Assembly (NCBI GenBank): GCA_038501195.1
Contig: JBBPUQ010000007.1
Location: 372,001-436,000 of the forward strand
Reading direction: 5' to 3'
From: Nemania diffusa
Taxonomy: Eukaryota; Ascomycota; Sordariomycetes; Xylariales; Xylariaceae
Length of the DNA: 64,000 nucleotides
The stretch's first letter is position 1; every line of letters begins with the position of its first letter. Shown piece after piece: positions 23,137 through 36,308 of the stretch. The translations under genes and the position numbers were made by a program. Below the pieces are notes generated by a model that ran no database searches, had not been told where the DNA came from, and was given only the letters and a program-made list of their open reading frames with translations.

Positions 23137-25470
23137 CTAAAACACGTTCCCCTTGTTTTGCTTGCCACGAGTTTCCTCAAGCTTCTTAACATTGATATTC
23201 TTCCACAACAGAAGGCATATAAGACAGACGGGGAGGAAGGCCGATCCGGCAATGACCATCTTTCGCTGCACGTCGCCGTAGGCCGCGATGATAGCTTCCC
23301 GAATGGGGCTTCCCATAGGGTAAGATAGCTGGACGTCAATAGAACCGTAAATCTCGGCTACTTGGTCCTTGGCGTCATCGGGAAGGAACTCATAGAGCTT
23401 CGCAGGTAGGATGTTGGTCCAAAGGGCACCGGCAATGGCGAGACCAATGGAGGCGCCGATAGATCCGAAAAGACTCCAAAGTGCAAGGGCGGCGGCAATT
23501 TCTTGGTGCGTAACGCTAGCCATGATGGCCAATTGGGCTGTCAATGTCCAGATCTCGCTCGAGATACCGTTAAACAATTGACACACTAAAACGCCCAAGG
23601 TCAGTCAAGCCGATCTTAAATGTGATCTGCAAGTGGCACCAGATCGAAGGAAGCTTCTGCGGCACGGTCTTGGCCCGCAAAAGAGTCGCCCAGCTCTGAA
23701 ACCAATAAGAACATAACAACTGCGGGAATTACTTACTAACTAAATAACCGACATGGGTACCCGGAGTACGGAAGTGGATGAGTAGGACTGTGCCAAGCGT
23801 GGCAAAAGGAATGCCTCCAAATATAGCGAGCCATTTGAAATCTCCGCTCCATCGAGTATACCTTGTAGCATATGGTCAGCACAAGATGCAGATTCGTCTT
23901 CATGGGGCAATTGACTTACAGGCCCACGAAAGGGGCGACGAAAGCCGCGGTCAACGAGACTTTAAGAGCAAGGGTTAGTAACTGATTCATTGAGAGTCTC
24001 AGGAACATGCATGCTAGGTGACTGCTTCCAGAACACCAAGCCTTGCTCCTGATTGGAGAGGGGAAAGGAAATGGCAGAACGAACAGGTGTTTAGAACATA
24101 TCCACTGATGGCAATGCTCTCCTCATTAACGACCTGTAGGTAGGATTGATAATACGCATCCCAGCAGCTGAAAAGCAATGCATGTTAGTATGGTAACACC
24201 CTAAGATATGAAAGGGCACCTACTAGATAGAAATAAACAGAAATCCGTAAAGACCGCAAGCACCGAGAATAGTGCGATCCTTGAGGAAACGGAAGGGGAA
24301 ATACTGAACAGGTGCTAGGTATTTCTCCCAAAGGACAAACGCAGCCAACAGGACCACGCCGAGAACAATCATGGCGATGATATACCCGGTATCCCAGCCA
24401 TGGGGCGCGTAGGCATCAAGCGAGAACGGGAGAAGGAGCAAGCTGAAGCCGAAGATAGTTAATAGCATGCCGACAACTACAATGGGAATCAGTTAGCAGG
24501 TGGCGCTGGCGATAAAAAGGGGCAAATGTATTAGGAGACTCGCCATCAAACTCGACGAAGTAGTACTTCGTCGTCTCCCAAGCGGTGCGGTTATGAACTC
24601 GTGGTTCCATGATGCCCTGCTTGAGGGCCTTCCTCTTGCTCCAGATGAATACGAGAGCTACAGGAATAGAAAACGCGACTAAGATAATGATGAAAGCCCC
24701 AAAGGCCCAGCGGAAGGTTGAGTGATCGTTGAAGAGCTCAGCAATCACGGAGCCAGCGAAGACGGATGCGATAGTCGGTGTGCTGTTGATTCCGAATAGG
24801 ATCAATCGGTTTTTGAGTGTCGTCATGTCAGCTAGCATAATATTGATGATGTAGCCGATACCGATGTGGCCTGCCCAGTAGATCGTGTGGCCGGCCGCGT
24901 ACGTCTCGACATTCTTGCAGGCCGCCTTCAAGATGAGACCAAGAACGGCCAGGGCCACCATAACAATGAAACCTTCGGCTCGTCCCCAGATATCGATAAC
25001 TTTGGCGATGGGCAGAGCGATGACACCGCCGACGATAGTAGCGACGATAGAGGTTGTTGCCAGCAAGCCGTGCTCATTGAAGGACGACGTGACATAGGGA
25101 ATAAGACTCGATTGAACCACTGACAAGAGTGCGTCGACAAATGTAACTAGATAGAGTCTTCAACGGAAAGTCGCGAATGTTAGCGAATGCGATCGCATCA
25201 GACGATTAGTGTAGCGACTTCATAGTCTAGCCTGGCTCTTGGGTTTCCTTACAAGATGAACATGATAATGAGCACCTGCTTCGACCAGACGGTGATAATA
25301 GCCTCAACCTGCCTCACACCCTCCTGCTTGTGCGTAGACCCAGCATCGTCACCAGCGCCGACTTCCTTCATCTCACTGTCGCTAATCGGCTGCTTCTCGA
25401 TAACCCCGTCGTGAACTGCCCCATCGTGACTCGCCGCAGGTGACGCGGATACAGGGTCCGGAGAGGCCAT
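23137..25470 (-). CDS. Siderophore-iron transporter (MFS, MirB/Sit1-type)
   Basis: Seven exons (25470-25253, 25157-24544, 24476-24224, 24167-24085, 23959-23920, 23861-23737, 23585-23137) give 593 aa, normal for the 14-TM siderophore:H+ symporter family. Landmarks: LYLVTFVDALLSVVQ at TM1, YWAGHIGIGYIINIMLADMTTLKNR, EFDVVGMLLTIFGFSLLLLPF, YCWDAYYQSYLQVVNEESIA, FKWLAIFGGIPF and MASVTHQEIAAALALW, all in the family order. It imports ferric siderophores at the plasma membrane. Intron 24477-24543 uses a GC donor (GATG|GCGAGT), because no GT site gives the required frame. Iron-response-type GATA boxes lie 450-600 bp upstream. The siderophore specificity cannot be read from sequence. Confidence 0.92.
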
Positions 25471-25919
25471 CGTGGTGAGGTGTTTCCTATCCTACTGGGC
25501 GAAATAGGATGCACCTGCGTAGGAGGGGTAGGAAGGATGGAAGTATTTGAGGAGGAGAACGAAGACGCGTCTTGGCAAGTCCAGAATCAAAGAGGGCAGC
25601 TAGTTATATAAGACCTTGGCTGTTACCGTTACCATCGCAAAGCATCGGGTTGCGCGTCGTCCTCGAGCTTGCTTTGAGTAGGTAGGTAGGTAGTCCTGCA
25701 CCATGTGCTACTAAGCCTAGTGTATAAAATTTGCGACTCTGCAGTCCATTTACTTACAGTACATACAGACGAATCTAGGCGAGCGACCCCCCTGTCTAGC
25801 TGGCGACAAATACCTGGGACAGGCGGTTCAGGCATGCGAAATGGATGGGCCCCTGCTCTCAAAGAGGCTAAATATCCGAGGACAATCCCTAGTCCTGCAT
25901 CGTCCCGCCCAGTTTTTTC

Positions 25920-25928
25920 TTATCAGAT
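25920..25928 (-). promoter_or_regulatory. SRE-type GATA box (iron repressor site)
   Basis: TTATCAGAT on the plus strand is ATCTGATAA read toward the siderophore transporter. This is an exact match to the ATCWGATAA consensus bound by the fungal iron-responsive GATA factors (SreA/Sre/Urbs1). It lies 450 bp upstream of the start codon. Binding is inferred from consensus and context. Confidence 0.65.
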
Positions 25929-26022
25929 CGTACCACTGTACCTCCAGCCACGTAACATGGCGGTCCGACCAGCGCTCCCGATGTTGGCCGTGTAATCCAT
26001 GCCTGCGCTCCACTATTATTCC

Positions 26023-26031
26023 CTATCAGAT
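26023..26031 (-). promoter_or_regulatory. Near-consensus SRE-type GATA box
   Basis: CTATCAGAT (ATCTGATAG on the gene strand) matches 8 of 9 positions of ATCWGATAA and lies between two better boxes upstream of the siderophore transporter. Confidence 0.4.
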
Positions 26032-26061
26032 CCGCAAACCCTGTCTTCCGGTGACCGAATC

Positions 26062-26070
26062 TTATCAGAT
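26062..26070 (-). promoter_or_regulatory. SRE-type GATA box (second exact match)
   Basis: TTATCAGAT again, reading ATCTGATAA toward the transporter, about 590 bp before its start codon. Two exact copies within 150 bp in the promoter of an iron-uptake gene are unlikely to be coincidence. Confidence 0.6.
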
Positions 26071-29000
26071 CCGTAAGCGAAACCATCCACGAAGCCCGAT
26101 GTCGGGACTAGTGTCTTGGTTAGGAAAAGACCACCGTTGGTTGAGGCGCTAATTATCCAAGTCCCCCCACGATTCGTAGACATATAAATTAATCTAGCTG
26201 GCATCGCATTAAAAAATGACAAAAATTGAGACACCACAGCGTTGACGGCTTGAGTGTAGATCGCGCTCTACGCAACAGTGTATTAATCCATCTATTCCCA
26301 CGAATTTTGCAGTATTTGTGGATGTGACGACGCGGATTCTATGCTAGTGAAAGATGGTTTCAGCTGGGCGTCACCAAGACTTTTAAAATTGATACCTTTT
26401 ACTAATGAGATTGAGGGGCATGTGAACGCCGAGAGCCGAGTTAAGCGTAGCCTGGACCAAGCATTCTATAAGTCGAAATCCCGACTTGAATTCTGAAAGC
26501 TTAGCAAGCCTTATGGGTAGCGTTCCCGGCCAGCACTGTTCGTCTAGCGCGCCAATACCTAAGGCAATCCTCTTCCCGCTATGTAGTTCGTGTCTTAATA
26601 TTGATCTTCTAGAGTTCTCCAAATGCGACCGAATCATTCAAGCTCATCAAATGCCCGCCTAGTTCACTACAAGACCTTCTTTGTCTTTTTTTTTGGTGAG
26701 TTTTAGGAGCATAAGCCATGTGTAGTACTTCTTATGTAATGTGTGATGGGCGGTAATTAACGTCGATTCGGGTTAGAATAGCAAGAGGCATGAGAAACCA
26801 CCATCTAAGATGATCCCCATAACGTGGCGCCCTAGGCCCGGGACCGGCCCAAATGCCACACATTGCAAGTCTTTACCATGGTAGGAAATGACCAGACGAG
26901 TAGTCTCGCCACAATCGGACCGGCTAAGCTTTCCAAGTAGGTGGTATTCACACCATTTCCCAATCACAATTGCCGTACTAAACCCCTACAGCGTTCACAA
27001 TGTCTCAAACCTCACGTATTTTGGAGTGAACACCCTCGGCGATAGCATCCATGTCTCTAGTAGACTCTCGTCCGACTGCCAGCACAACTCAGGCCATAGT
27101 TCTTATTTAAACCCCAATCAATGAAATGTGGTTTCGTAGATTCTACTCCCCAGCAAGCGGACATATCATAGCTATAGAAATGGCCGTTATTTAGTCGTAC
27201 ATTTTCACACCATACTCAGCGCCAGAGACATTCAGCATTATTTCCCAACTAGCAACCTTTGCAGGCTGTCTCTTTGTCACCTACCCCCGGAACATCAGAG
27301 ACACCATTTGAAATAGCTCTGGCCACTGGGAGATGACCAATGCACGCTGCTCGTCATGTCACACAGGGCGAGAATGAACACGAGAAGACCAAGCTGGTTG
27401 TAACGGTCCCCACGGTAAGCTATACACGACGCATTCCAGAATTTCCAAGTTCCCGAATTGGAAATATTCTACTTTTAAGACGTGTAACTGCGTAGTGCTA
27501 CGATTTTCATCGTGATACTGACGTAGCATTCGCAGCCCATAAGGTCGCATCATAAGCGTGGTTGTAAAAGAATGGGCAATATTAACCCCCATACCAAGCA
27601 ATACACAGTACTATATCCGCCTTACTACCCTCTTCTACGTCCTTCTATTTTAGTTATAAGTTTATCTTTAAAAACACAAAGACGAGAACGTCTGCCTTTC
27701 TTTGACAAAAGCAATAGCAACGCGTACCACCCCAACACGTATACATGTTGCCCACTATTACTTAGTTAGGTTACATCGGCTGCACCCTTGGTACAAGACT
27801 ATGCAAAGAATTTCAGCCTCTCTATAGCGCGTCGAGTGACCGATTATCAACAATATGTGGTATAGTATTATATAAGTGGAAACAAGGGAGCTGAGTAAGA
27901 GGTAGCTTATAGCCTATGCTTTTCCATATGGCTTACAAAAAGCTAAGAGACTGTTGTACCATAGAAGATTATTGCGAATGAGAATTTTCATTCCGCAATA
28001 AGGCTTTGATTGCAAGCTCTTGCCACTGAATGCGTAGTATTGGGCGTGTCTCTGTGTCGAAACGGCTGCGCTAATTTGTTAACTATATATAGCTTCCGTT
28101 AGTCTGCCGTGCATAAATTAGTACATAGTAGGTTATTAGACAGTAATAATATTACGTTAGTTAATATTCCTTCCTCCATTGCTAGGTATTGCTAGCAGGA
28201 TCCAAAGACTTGGGTGAGTGGATTTTGTAAAAATGGGTCGACCCAATAGTTGTTGCTTTCTAAGTATGAGCCGACCCTTTCCCGGAGCCCGTGTGCTTGA
28301 CGACTTCCCCCGGTCTAAGGACTCGTCGTTCCGAATCCCAACGTTTCAACCCGGCGAATGTTATCTTTCTTCTCACTACCCACGCGTTTCTCTTTCTCAG
28401 TTGCTCTCTCCTCCGATCCATTGGCGTCCCTCCACCCCCTTTCTTCACCCTCCTAGAAGTTGGAGTCAAAACCCGGACCGACTGCCGAGGCAGTCCTCCA
28501 CGATCATCTGTCTCCCCTTACTATCTATCGGCGCTAATATCTTTATGTTCTTTTACTAATAAGCATATGGTATTGTCTTGTTGTCCTACTCGGACTTGGT
28601 GCGGGTCGTCTCCCTCTTCGACGCTGTAGAACTAATAGTTGACCAAGACGAAAGATGGCATGCTTGACGCAGTGTACGAGTTAACTCATAAGTGCCTCAT
28701 AATTAATTGAAAATCGGGCAGATAGGGATACAACTGGCTCGCCGGTGTTTTTCAGCACACTCAAGCTCCTGAATGAGCTCGGCTGCCTTATATCGTCTAA
28801 TAAATGACTCCGAAAGGACACAACTACGTAAAAAGATGCATGCGAGAGGTGTTTCATCCGCTAGAGTACTAGCAATTCCGTGCTCCTAAAATAGGGCCGC
28901 CCTCCCATGAGATACTGCCCGTGTGACAATAATTCCGCCTCCACCCTCTGCGCCGGTATTAAGGGGCCTGTTAAGAGGTAGTAGTCTCCGTTATAAGCCA

Positions 29001-29384
29001 CCACCGGCCAGCCATTCGGCCCCCGAATGTCGGCGAAGCGCCGCAAGGAATAGGGCATAAATCTTGGCATAAGCCGAAGGTGTGACAGCATGGAAATACC
29101 GCCAGCCACTAATTTTAGCTTGTCGAATTATACACAATATATGAACAATTGCCAGTTAGGCTAATCGTAGGTAAATGACCATATGGGCTGAGCTCAACCG
29201 TACCTTGGTCTATAAACTGCCTCGTTTAATTTTCGAGGCCCTAGGGGGTCTTTAGTATTAGTCAATATAAGGTCAGGCCTGGCCAGCCCCTTTCGCGTTT
29301 TTCTGCGGCGGTTCGAAATCTTGCTTCTTCTTGATTTGGCCAAGTTATGCCTAGCCTCGCTGAGTCGGTCATCAATACTCTACA

Positions 29385-31380
29385 ATGTCCCATGGGGATG
29401 TCAGCCCACAATCCAACAGTCCGACCCGATATACTTGGGATGGCCGAAGTCTTTTAGAACATACTAGCACCATCTCAGTATCTCAATATCCCATAACTTC
29501 TCATGCCAACAGCCGAGCAGGTCATAATAATCATAGCCAACCTGAGCCGCAAGAGTTTTCAGAACCTGATGTAGAACTTAACGGGCGGCAGGAGTCAATT
29601 GTCCCCTCTATCTCTACCAATCATTCTCAGAGCATCAGATTAGCACCTACAATGCCAATTACATACAGCCCGGTTCATGGGATACCGAAAAAGACAGCCA
29701 TTGATAATAATCAGTCGTTGAATTCGGCCTGGTGGTGGTGGGAGATCGCTTCATCAATCCTGAGTCTTATCTCCTTGGGTCTCGCTATTTATCTCTTGTC
29801 TCAGGTGAATGGCCTGGCCCTCCATAAATGGCCGTTTCCAATTCAGCCCAACTCGCTACTTTCCGTTTTAACGACAGTGGGAAAAGCGAGTATGCTAGTT
29901 CCAATAGCATCTTGCATCAGCCAGTTGAAGTGGCATCACTTTAGCAATCGAGAAAGGCGTCTAAACCATTTAGAATTATTCGACAGTGCTAGCAGGGGTC
30001 CCTGGGGGTCTTTGATGTTTCTATACAGCCTACGGGCTCCAGCCATCACCGCCCCCGCTCTCGCCGTAGTCACCATCGTTGCGCTCGGCATTGAGCCGAG
30101 CGCACAGCAAATCATCCATGTTCTATCGCGAGAAGCCCCCTTGAATAATGTCACTGCGAGTATCGGAAGAGCAGACTCATATCAGTCCAAAGGATTTTTC
30201 GCAAATTCAGATCAGTGTATGTATAATATGCATACATTTTGAAATCATCGGAGGGACTAACCCTCTTCAAGGGCAGAACTTTTTTGGTACTGCGAACAAC
30301 ACAGACGTGGTGACTTTAGAAGCAGCATTATTGAATGGGGCCTCTGGGACAATCGGCCGACCTTCTTTTAGCTGTCCTAGTCCGGCGCTTAGATGCACAT
30401 ATGATGACTTCTCGACCTTAGGTTTCTGCGCATCTGCTATCAACATGACTGAGAAAGCTACTTCTTCATGCCAAAATTCCCCTGGAGCATATACGTACAT
30501 CGATTGCACCTATAAATTCCCAAGCCAGTCTACTTACACTAGTGATAACCTATCCCTTACATACAACATTGCTTGGAACATGGCAGATGACGACTCTTCT
30601 CATTTTCTATCTACTACAGGACAGAATCTAACTTTTGCGAGCGTGAAACCTCTGTCTACGACGTTTGGAGATACCAGCAAGGGACCGCCAGTTGAGGTAT
30701 TTGCTGTTGAATGGTATTGGTGCGAGCTCAACTTTCGCAATGTCACGTCGTTGAGGGGTCAGTTACCCACGCAATCCATCGAATCAATAAAGCTGGACGC
30801 TGTACCAGACGAGGAGAAATTCAAGTCTCCTAAGACAGGGAATAATTACAGCATCTCAGCAGATGCGCAGCTCGGGTTTTCAGAATTTGTCTCCCTTGCC
30901 TTCAAACAAACTGTATCTAAAGGTGTGGCCTACAGTGGCCCTCAGCTCATTCATCTGGACTACCTCCTCTGCAACTCCAATCTTACCCATGTCGCCCATA
31001 ATTTTGCCACGTCAATCACCAATCAGATTCGAAGTATAGATCCCGGGGACAACAGCAATGTTACCATGTTTCCAGGTCAAGCCTTCTATGAGGAGACGTA
31101 CTTTCACGTTGAATGGGCATGGGCATTGTTACCTTTGATAGAGATTATACTCACGATTATCCTACTAGTCATCTCAATCATCCTTACTAGGAAACAGCGA
31201 TTACTCAAGGAATCTGTGACTGCGCTTTTGTTTCATGGTCTTGAGGGGTGGTCTGAGGCAGATCTACACGTAGACAGTCCAGAAACTATCGACAAACTCG
31301 GTGAGTATGCGTCAAGAATGAAGGCGCGATTCGAAGAAGACGGTCGGGGTAACCTCAAGTTCATAAGGGGTAAATTCTAA
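29385..31380 (+). CDS. DUF3176 family integral membrane protein
   Basis: Two exons (29385-30216 and 30272-31380; 55-nt intron, donor GTATGT, branch GGACTAAC) give 646 aa. After a ~100-residue disordered N-terminus, WWWEIASSILSLISLGLAIYLL is TM1 and matches the opening of DUF3176 proteins. TM2 (about 148-175, VLTTVGKASMLVPIASCISQLKW) and TM3 (ITAPALAVVTIVALGIEP) follow, then a ~300-residue Cys-containing domain with several N-glycosylation sequons (NNT, NMT, NLT, NVT), and a last TM (WALLPLIEIILTIILLVISIIL) before a ~60-residue cytosolic tail. The topology suggests a large loop facing outside. The function of DUF3176 is unknown; members are common in plant-associated and saprotrophic ascomycetes. 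Confidence 0.87.
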
Positions 31381-32837
31381 GTAAGCTAGGTGTTAGTGGA
31401 GGTAAAATTTTCTAAGCCTATATGTTTCCTATTCTCCTTTCTTGATATCACACGCGACAACTACCTTTACTTGCGGAGCTTCTAGGGCCGGAAACAGCTC
31501 AGGGGTGAAATGGTTGTTGTGATAGATGATTACATGGGCTAGAATAATCGTAATCTAGGAAGAGTGCTCCAATATTAGAGTACGTCTAGTATATCTTGTA
31601 ATATTAAAGCGATAATCAGCTTTAGGAAGCCATTTGTAAGATGACGCTATTTTGATATGAGGTCAGCTCCTTCAGCAGAGATTAAGCAAACATGTTTCAA
31701 TGCTAATCCTTAATCACAATATCATGTTATAGGGCTTCAGCGAATCGAGGCGGCCTTATACTAATGGGGCGAAAGTTGAAAAGGTAGCCACATATAAGAA
31801 AGGGGGAGTGAAGATTTGCAATTAAAGGTCGTATAAGAAACTGGGTTTATTTAATCTCGTAAGTGGACTTTGTAAATAATAATTTAAGACTTATGATAAC
31901 AATTAAGGGGGGTTTTTAACAAGAGAGTTTCATGATCGTATTAATCGACGTTGAGCTTCAAATAGCCCGATATGATAAACCCAACGATCGTAATGTGTTT
32001 ATAAGCGCGTATAAAGACCATCAACGATTTACATAATCTCTAGTATAATAATAGCGTTGTTATCTATTAATACCGGTTTATAGGCTCTATTGCGATACTA
32101 TAAGCTAACTACTTCTATAGAGTATTTGCTAAAAGGAGAGAGTGGCAATATGGCGGGACCTAAAGTGTGAGGAAATTTAAAGCAGCGAACTTCTGAGCAA
32201 CTATCAAAAAGAATTTAGAAATGGGAATGATATGTCTGCTTTCAACCTGATAAATGGCTGACGCTTGATATGATTTTTTTCCTAGTCACGCGGAAACTAT
32301 TTAAGCACATTCATGGTAAGACGAAGAGGATCACGTACGATGATAGTAGTATGCATAGTCAACTACACTATATGCTGTATTTTTTCACTTTAGGTGTTGC
32401 AGTAAATTTAAAGCAAAATGACATAGGGCGTCACGCAGTACACCCAGTCTATAATTCTCATATACCAGCTCAACTGTAACGCATTTCCCAGACCAGCGCA
32501 ACGTCACTTCGCAACGAAACGCAAGATCGATTCCCAGAACTTCACCGAAAACTCAGGCTCAGTACCACGCGCAAGAGCACAAAAGTTCCCAAAAGCCAAT
32601 AGAACCGCCACGCACCCTTTTTCGCCAAAAAACCCGAATACCGGTTTCCCCAGCAGCGCAGCGCAGCGCCGTAGCGAAGCGCAACGCAATACAACCACAA
32701 TACGAGACGAAAAGGGTAGCACTCCGCCACACCCATGACACACTCATCCGCCGCAAGCACCACACGCGGGAAGCCCTCCTCCAAGTCAGATCAGGTATAA
32801 GAGCGCCCGCTCCACGTAGGTACATACATACATGCCT

Positions 32838-32860
32838 ACACACACACGCACACACACACA
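32838..32860. repeat. CA dinucleotide microsatellite
   Basis: About 11 CA units with one CG interruption, preceded by TACA repeats. Simple sequence, likely length-polymorphic. Confidence 0.8.
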
Positions 32861-33141
32861 TTTATGTACATGGAAATTTAGTCAACGGGGTGTGTGGCGC
32901 ATGTAAGTAAGTGAGTGCCTAGCGAAAGGGTGGGCAACCATCACGCGCCGGGTGCTACCGACGGATCCGGGATCCTCACCCTCCCTCCCTTGACCCTCTC
33001 GCCCCCCAACCGCACCGCGTCCCACCACACCCAACCCTTTTCCGCACCGGGACGATCACATGGCCGGCCGCGAACGCGAAGATGGGGCGCAGCTGGCTAT
33101 ATCATGCGCGCGCGACGCGTACGTGAGGTGTGTTTCGTATT

Positions 33142-33161
33142 ATCATCATCATCATCATCAT
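33142..33161. repeat. ATC trinucleotide microsatellite
   Basis: Six to seven ATC units in intergenic sequence. No coding frame is supported here. Confidence 0.8.
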
Positions 33162-36100
33162 TATGTTTTCCCACCTCTCCCTTCGTGTGTCTCTGTCGCT
33201 ATTATTGATTATTCATTCGCGAGGTGAGCGACGGGCTAGTTCATTTCGTCTGACGTACCTACCTATAGCGCCGTGTAAGCTAGTTGGATTTCGAGGCAGC
33301 TGACTTATTACTTATCTTCGTAAATGGGGAAAAAGCGGATGTATCGGTGGTGTCTTTAGTCTATTTCCGAATCAGGCTTGCCAGTTTATAATAACCTGTA
33401 AGAGCTAGTGTTCAAGAAGGTATACCGGTAAGGTAATTAATTAGTGAAACGGATGTAAGTTACTGCGAGCCCAAAACTGAGTAGATCGGCAGGTTTCACA
33501 AGCAATGCCTTGGTCATGAGAGGGTGCTCTGTATAGTATTTAGTCGATAATTCTGGTCTATGTAAACTAGCGGGAGAGCTATAAGTGGTTAATTCCAGCT
33601 TGTCAGCATTGATGACCAAAAAACTATTCGGAGTTGTCAGAAAATGAAAAACCGTGGCTTTCACTCGTCGGCGAACAAACATACGACGATGATGTCATAA
33701 AAGGGTATCATTAACCATCGGGTTTAATCAAGACGCCCACGTTTAAAGGGTTAAGGGGCTTTGGAGGTTGTTCCCTGCTTCAGTCGCCCTTGAGACATAT
33801 GCGTACTAGGTATGTATGTTGGTGTAGATCAGGGTGGCCGCACCTGCAGGCCATATGTATAATCCGCTGTAGCTCCATGTAAGTCTGTGTATCCATGTCC
33901 TTAATAGAATAACCTATATTCGACATGGTTTGTTTTTAACCACTTATGTATGTATGTCTCTATCTAGTGGGTATCTCAATCGATAAACCAGAGATTCGGA
34001 TTATGCGGGAACTAGGTATCTACAATGCAAGGCAGTGGACCAGCCATTGATAAGTCTCAAAGGCTCAAGCTTTTAAGAGACAACGGAACCTGGCTGGGTG
34101 ACATAGGCCAGGGTAGTAGTGTGCATGCTGCTTGCGTAAGTGTGGTTGCAGACACGCCCGCATGAAGCCACAGTGTGGGGTACGGCAGAAGGTGTCATGG
34201 GGATAAGCGAGTCAGATCATTCATTCGGCGGGGGACGAAGAGATCTAATATTAATTAGAATAGGCAGACGAGCAGATAGTAGTCACTGTTACTGTCGGGT
34301 TGTGACTGTATCACTTTAGTGTACTTGAGTAGAATGACAACTAGGGTGTGAAGTCGGAGTCAAGGACGTAAATTAGGCAAGTATGTGTCTAGTAGATGGT
34401 TATTGAGGTATGGGGAAACAAGTAGCGATTATGAGATGTATTGGAGATTAGGGCTAGCCGCTACTCTTGAAGATCGCTTAGAAGGAGAAGTATATCGCGT
34501 ATGAATCTCTTGGTAGGCGACAAATACGGGTAAAACCGGGCCTCTATTGGAAGTTCTATTAGCTCGAGGTTAGGTGTAAATATGTCGACGAAAATTAAAA
34601 CTATTAAGTATAAGTTGAAGTATGGTTTAACTCGACTGCAACTAATGACAATTACAGCGGGATTCGAATATGCCCATGTCCTTATTAGTAATTTGGGATA
34701 TTAACATACCCCGCTCTCGTTGTGTCGAGGAACTTGTGTCTTGGTCTTGATAATTAATTGAGGGTCATCCAGTAGTTTTCATTACTATCCATGGGTACCG
34801 ACTGTTGTGGCAAAAACAAAATCGTATAAGCGCAGTTAGCTTACGAGCGAGAGGGCTCTAATGAAACAAGACGGAGAGAAGAGGGTGTGTAGGGCGGCCT
34901 AAGATTACGACGAGGATAAGATCTGTTATGAACCATAGTGATTTCGGGGTGCGAGTGATGAATATCTTCTCGTGTTTGGCTGAGACTAGACGTAGTGGTG
35001 TCATTCAGTCAAGGCGAAGGTGGCAAGCGTCCTGCTGCGATACCTGCCAAGGTAGTCACGGTTTTGTTTGGAATTCCATGCGCAAGCAATGAGACCGTGT
35101 TGTATACATATAAAATCTAGGTATTTTAGTAAGATTTTGGAGTTAAACGCATAGAAATTAACTACGTCACAGAAATCAAAGTCATGTTATATGCCCACCG
35201 TTCCTTTGCTTGGCTAATTCAAGAAATGATGCGGTTCATACCTAGTTTGAAGCCTTTTTTAAGATGCTAGAATGCATTTCAAGTCCATCTACGTGGTTTC
35301 GGAGTCTAAATGCACGGATTAGTCGACAAGGACAAGCTGATCAAGAGGTACTTGCAATTATAATCGAGTATTCGACTACTTATCTAGTGCTCGGGCTGAA
35401 TTGGTTGGGTCAGAAGACGTTAAAATAGCTGCGAGGAGACTATTCCGGCGAGATGTGGGTGGAGATGACCTGAAAGGTTGCAGAAGAGTGCAAGCTAGCT
35501 AGTAGGGTTAGGCCATAGTTCTGATACGCAGCAGCAGCGTGGCAAGATCTCTCGCGTTGACAGTTCGCATCTAGACCGGCATACTCATACAGTTAGATCG
35601 ATGGAAAAGGTATACACCGACTAGCCATCCCTATTGTTGGCTTATCGTGTCGGATTCGCACTCAAGCTGAGCAACCATCTCGTGTCGCTAGTGTAAAGCG
35701 ACCCGTGGATATGGATAGGGCTGCCATGGAATTCCAACAGTGCACTCACTGCCTACACCGATGGTGCCGAGGAGTCTTGGTAGATTAGGATGCGACGGGG
35801 TACTCATCCGGGCTAATAGGGGTAATTAAGACACCAAGTCTTAATGGCTGGGAACGACCGGGGCCCCGATCCGGCACAGGAATATAGTCAGGACCTCTTC
35901 ATTTGTACCTACAGTACAGTATCGCTCGCTATATGATCCATGACGTTATCGGCACTTAGAGACGATCAGCTCCAGAAGATGCAGATAGCCGACACAAGAG
36001 GTACCAGGGTCAACACGGCGATAGAGACTTAACTTGGCTACCGACATGAGACTACCGGCACATATCCCACCATCTCATCCTATCCAACAACCTCTGCTTC

Positions 36101-36280
36101 CAGTCCGGTGACAGGGTGATCATGGGTTCAATGTGGGTCATATAGGAAAGGGTGGGTTTTTCGGTGCGAAGGATACTGATATGAAGTGTGGTGTGAGGAG
36201 GTGAAAAGGTGAAGAGGGGGAGAAGTGTGCTATACCTAACAGGAGTAGGTAGATAGATAAGTAGGTATGTATGTAGGCAA

Positions 36281-36308
36281 GTCAGTAGGTAGGTAGGTAG
36301 GTATGTAG
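36281..36308. repeat. GTAG tetranucleotide microsatellite
   Basis: Five to six GTAG units flanked by GTAT variants. Related TAGGTA/TACCTA words are dispersed through most spacers of the window. Confidence 0.75.

Larger units (their letters stand above)
25471..29384. other. 3.9-kb spacer containing the siderophore transporter promoter
   Basis: The first ~700 bp upstream of the transporter hold three GATA/SRE-type boxes. Beyond that, ORFs at 26383-26637, 26773-26967, 27359-27601 and 28861-29109 (all minus) look weakly protein-like but have no domain, no linked frames and no splice support. Possibly old gene debris. Confidence 0.45.

Noticed and set aside
26383..29109. Weakly protein-like minus-strand ORFs (26383-26637, 27359-27601, 28861-29109)
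   Set aside because: No domain, start context, splice connection or motif. Kept only as a note in the spacer entry.
3587..31380. Possible secondary-metabolite cluster (peroxidase, SDR, transporters)
   Set aside because: No core synthase, mixed strands, kilobase spacers and unrelated housekeeping-type functions.
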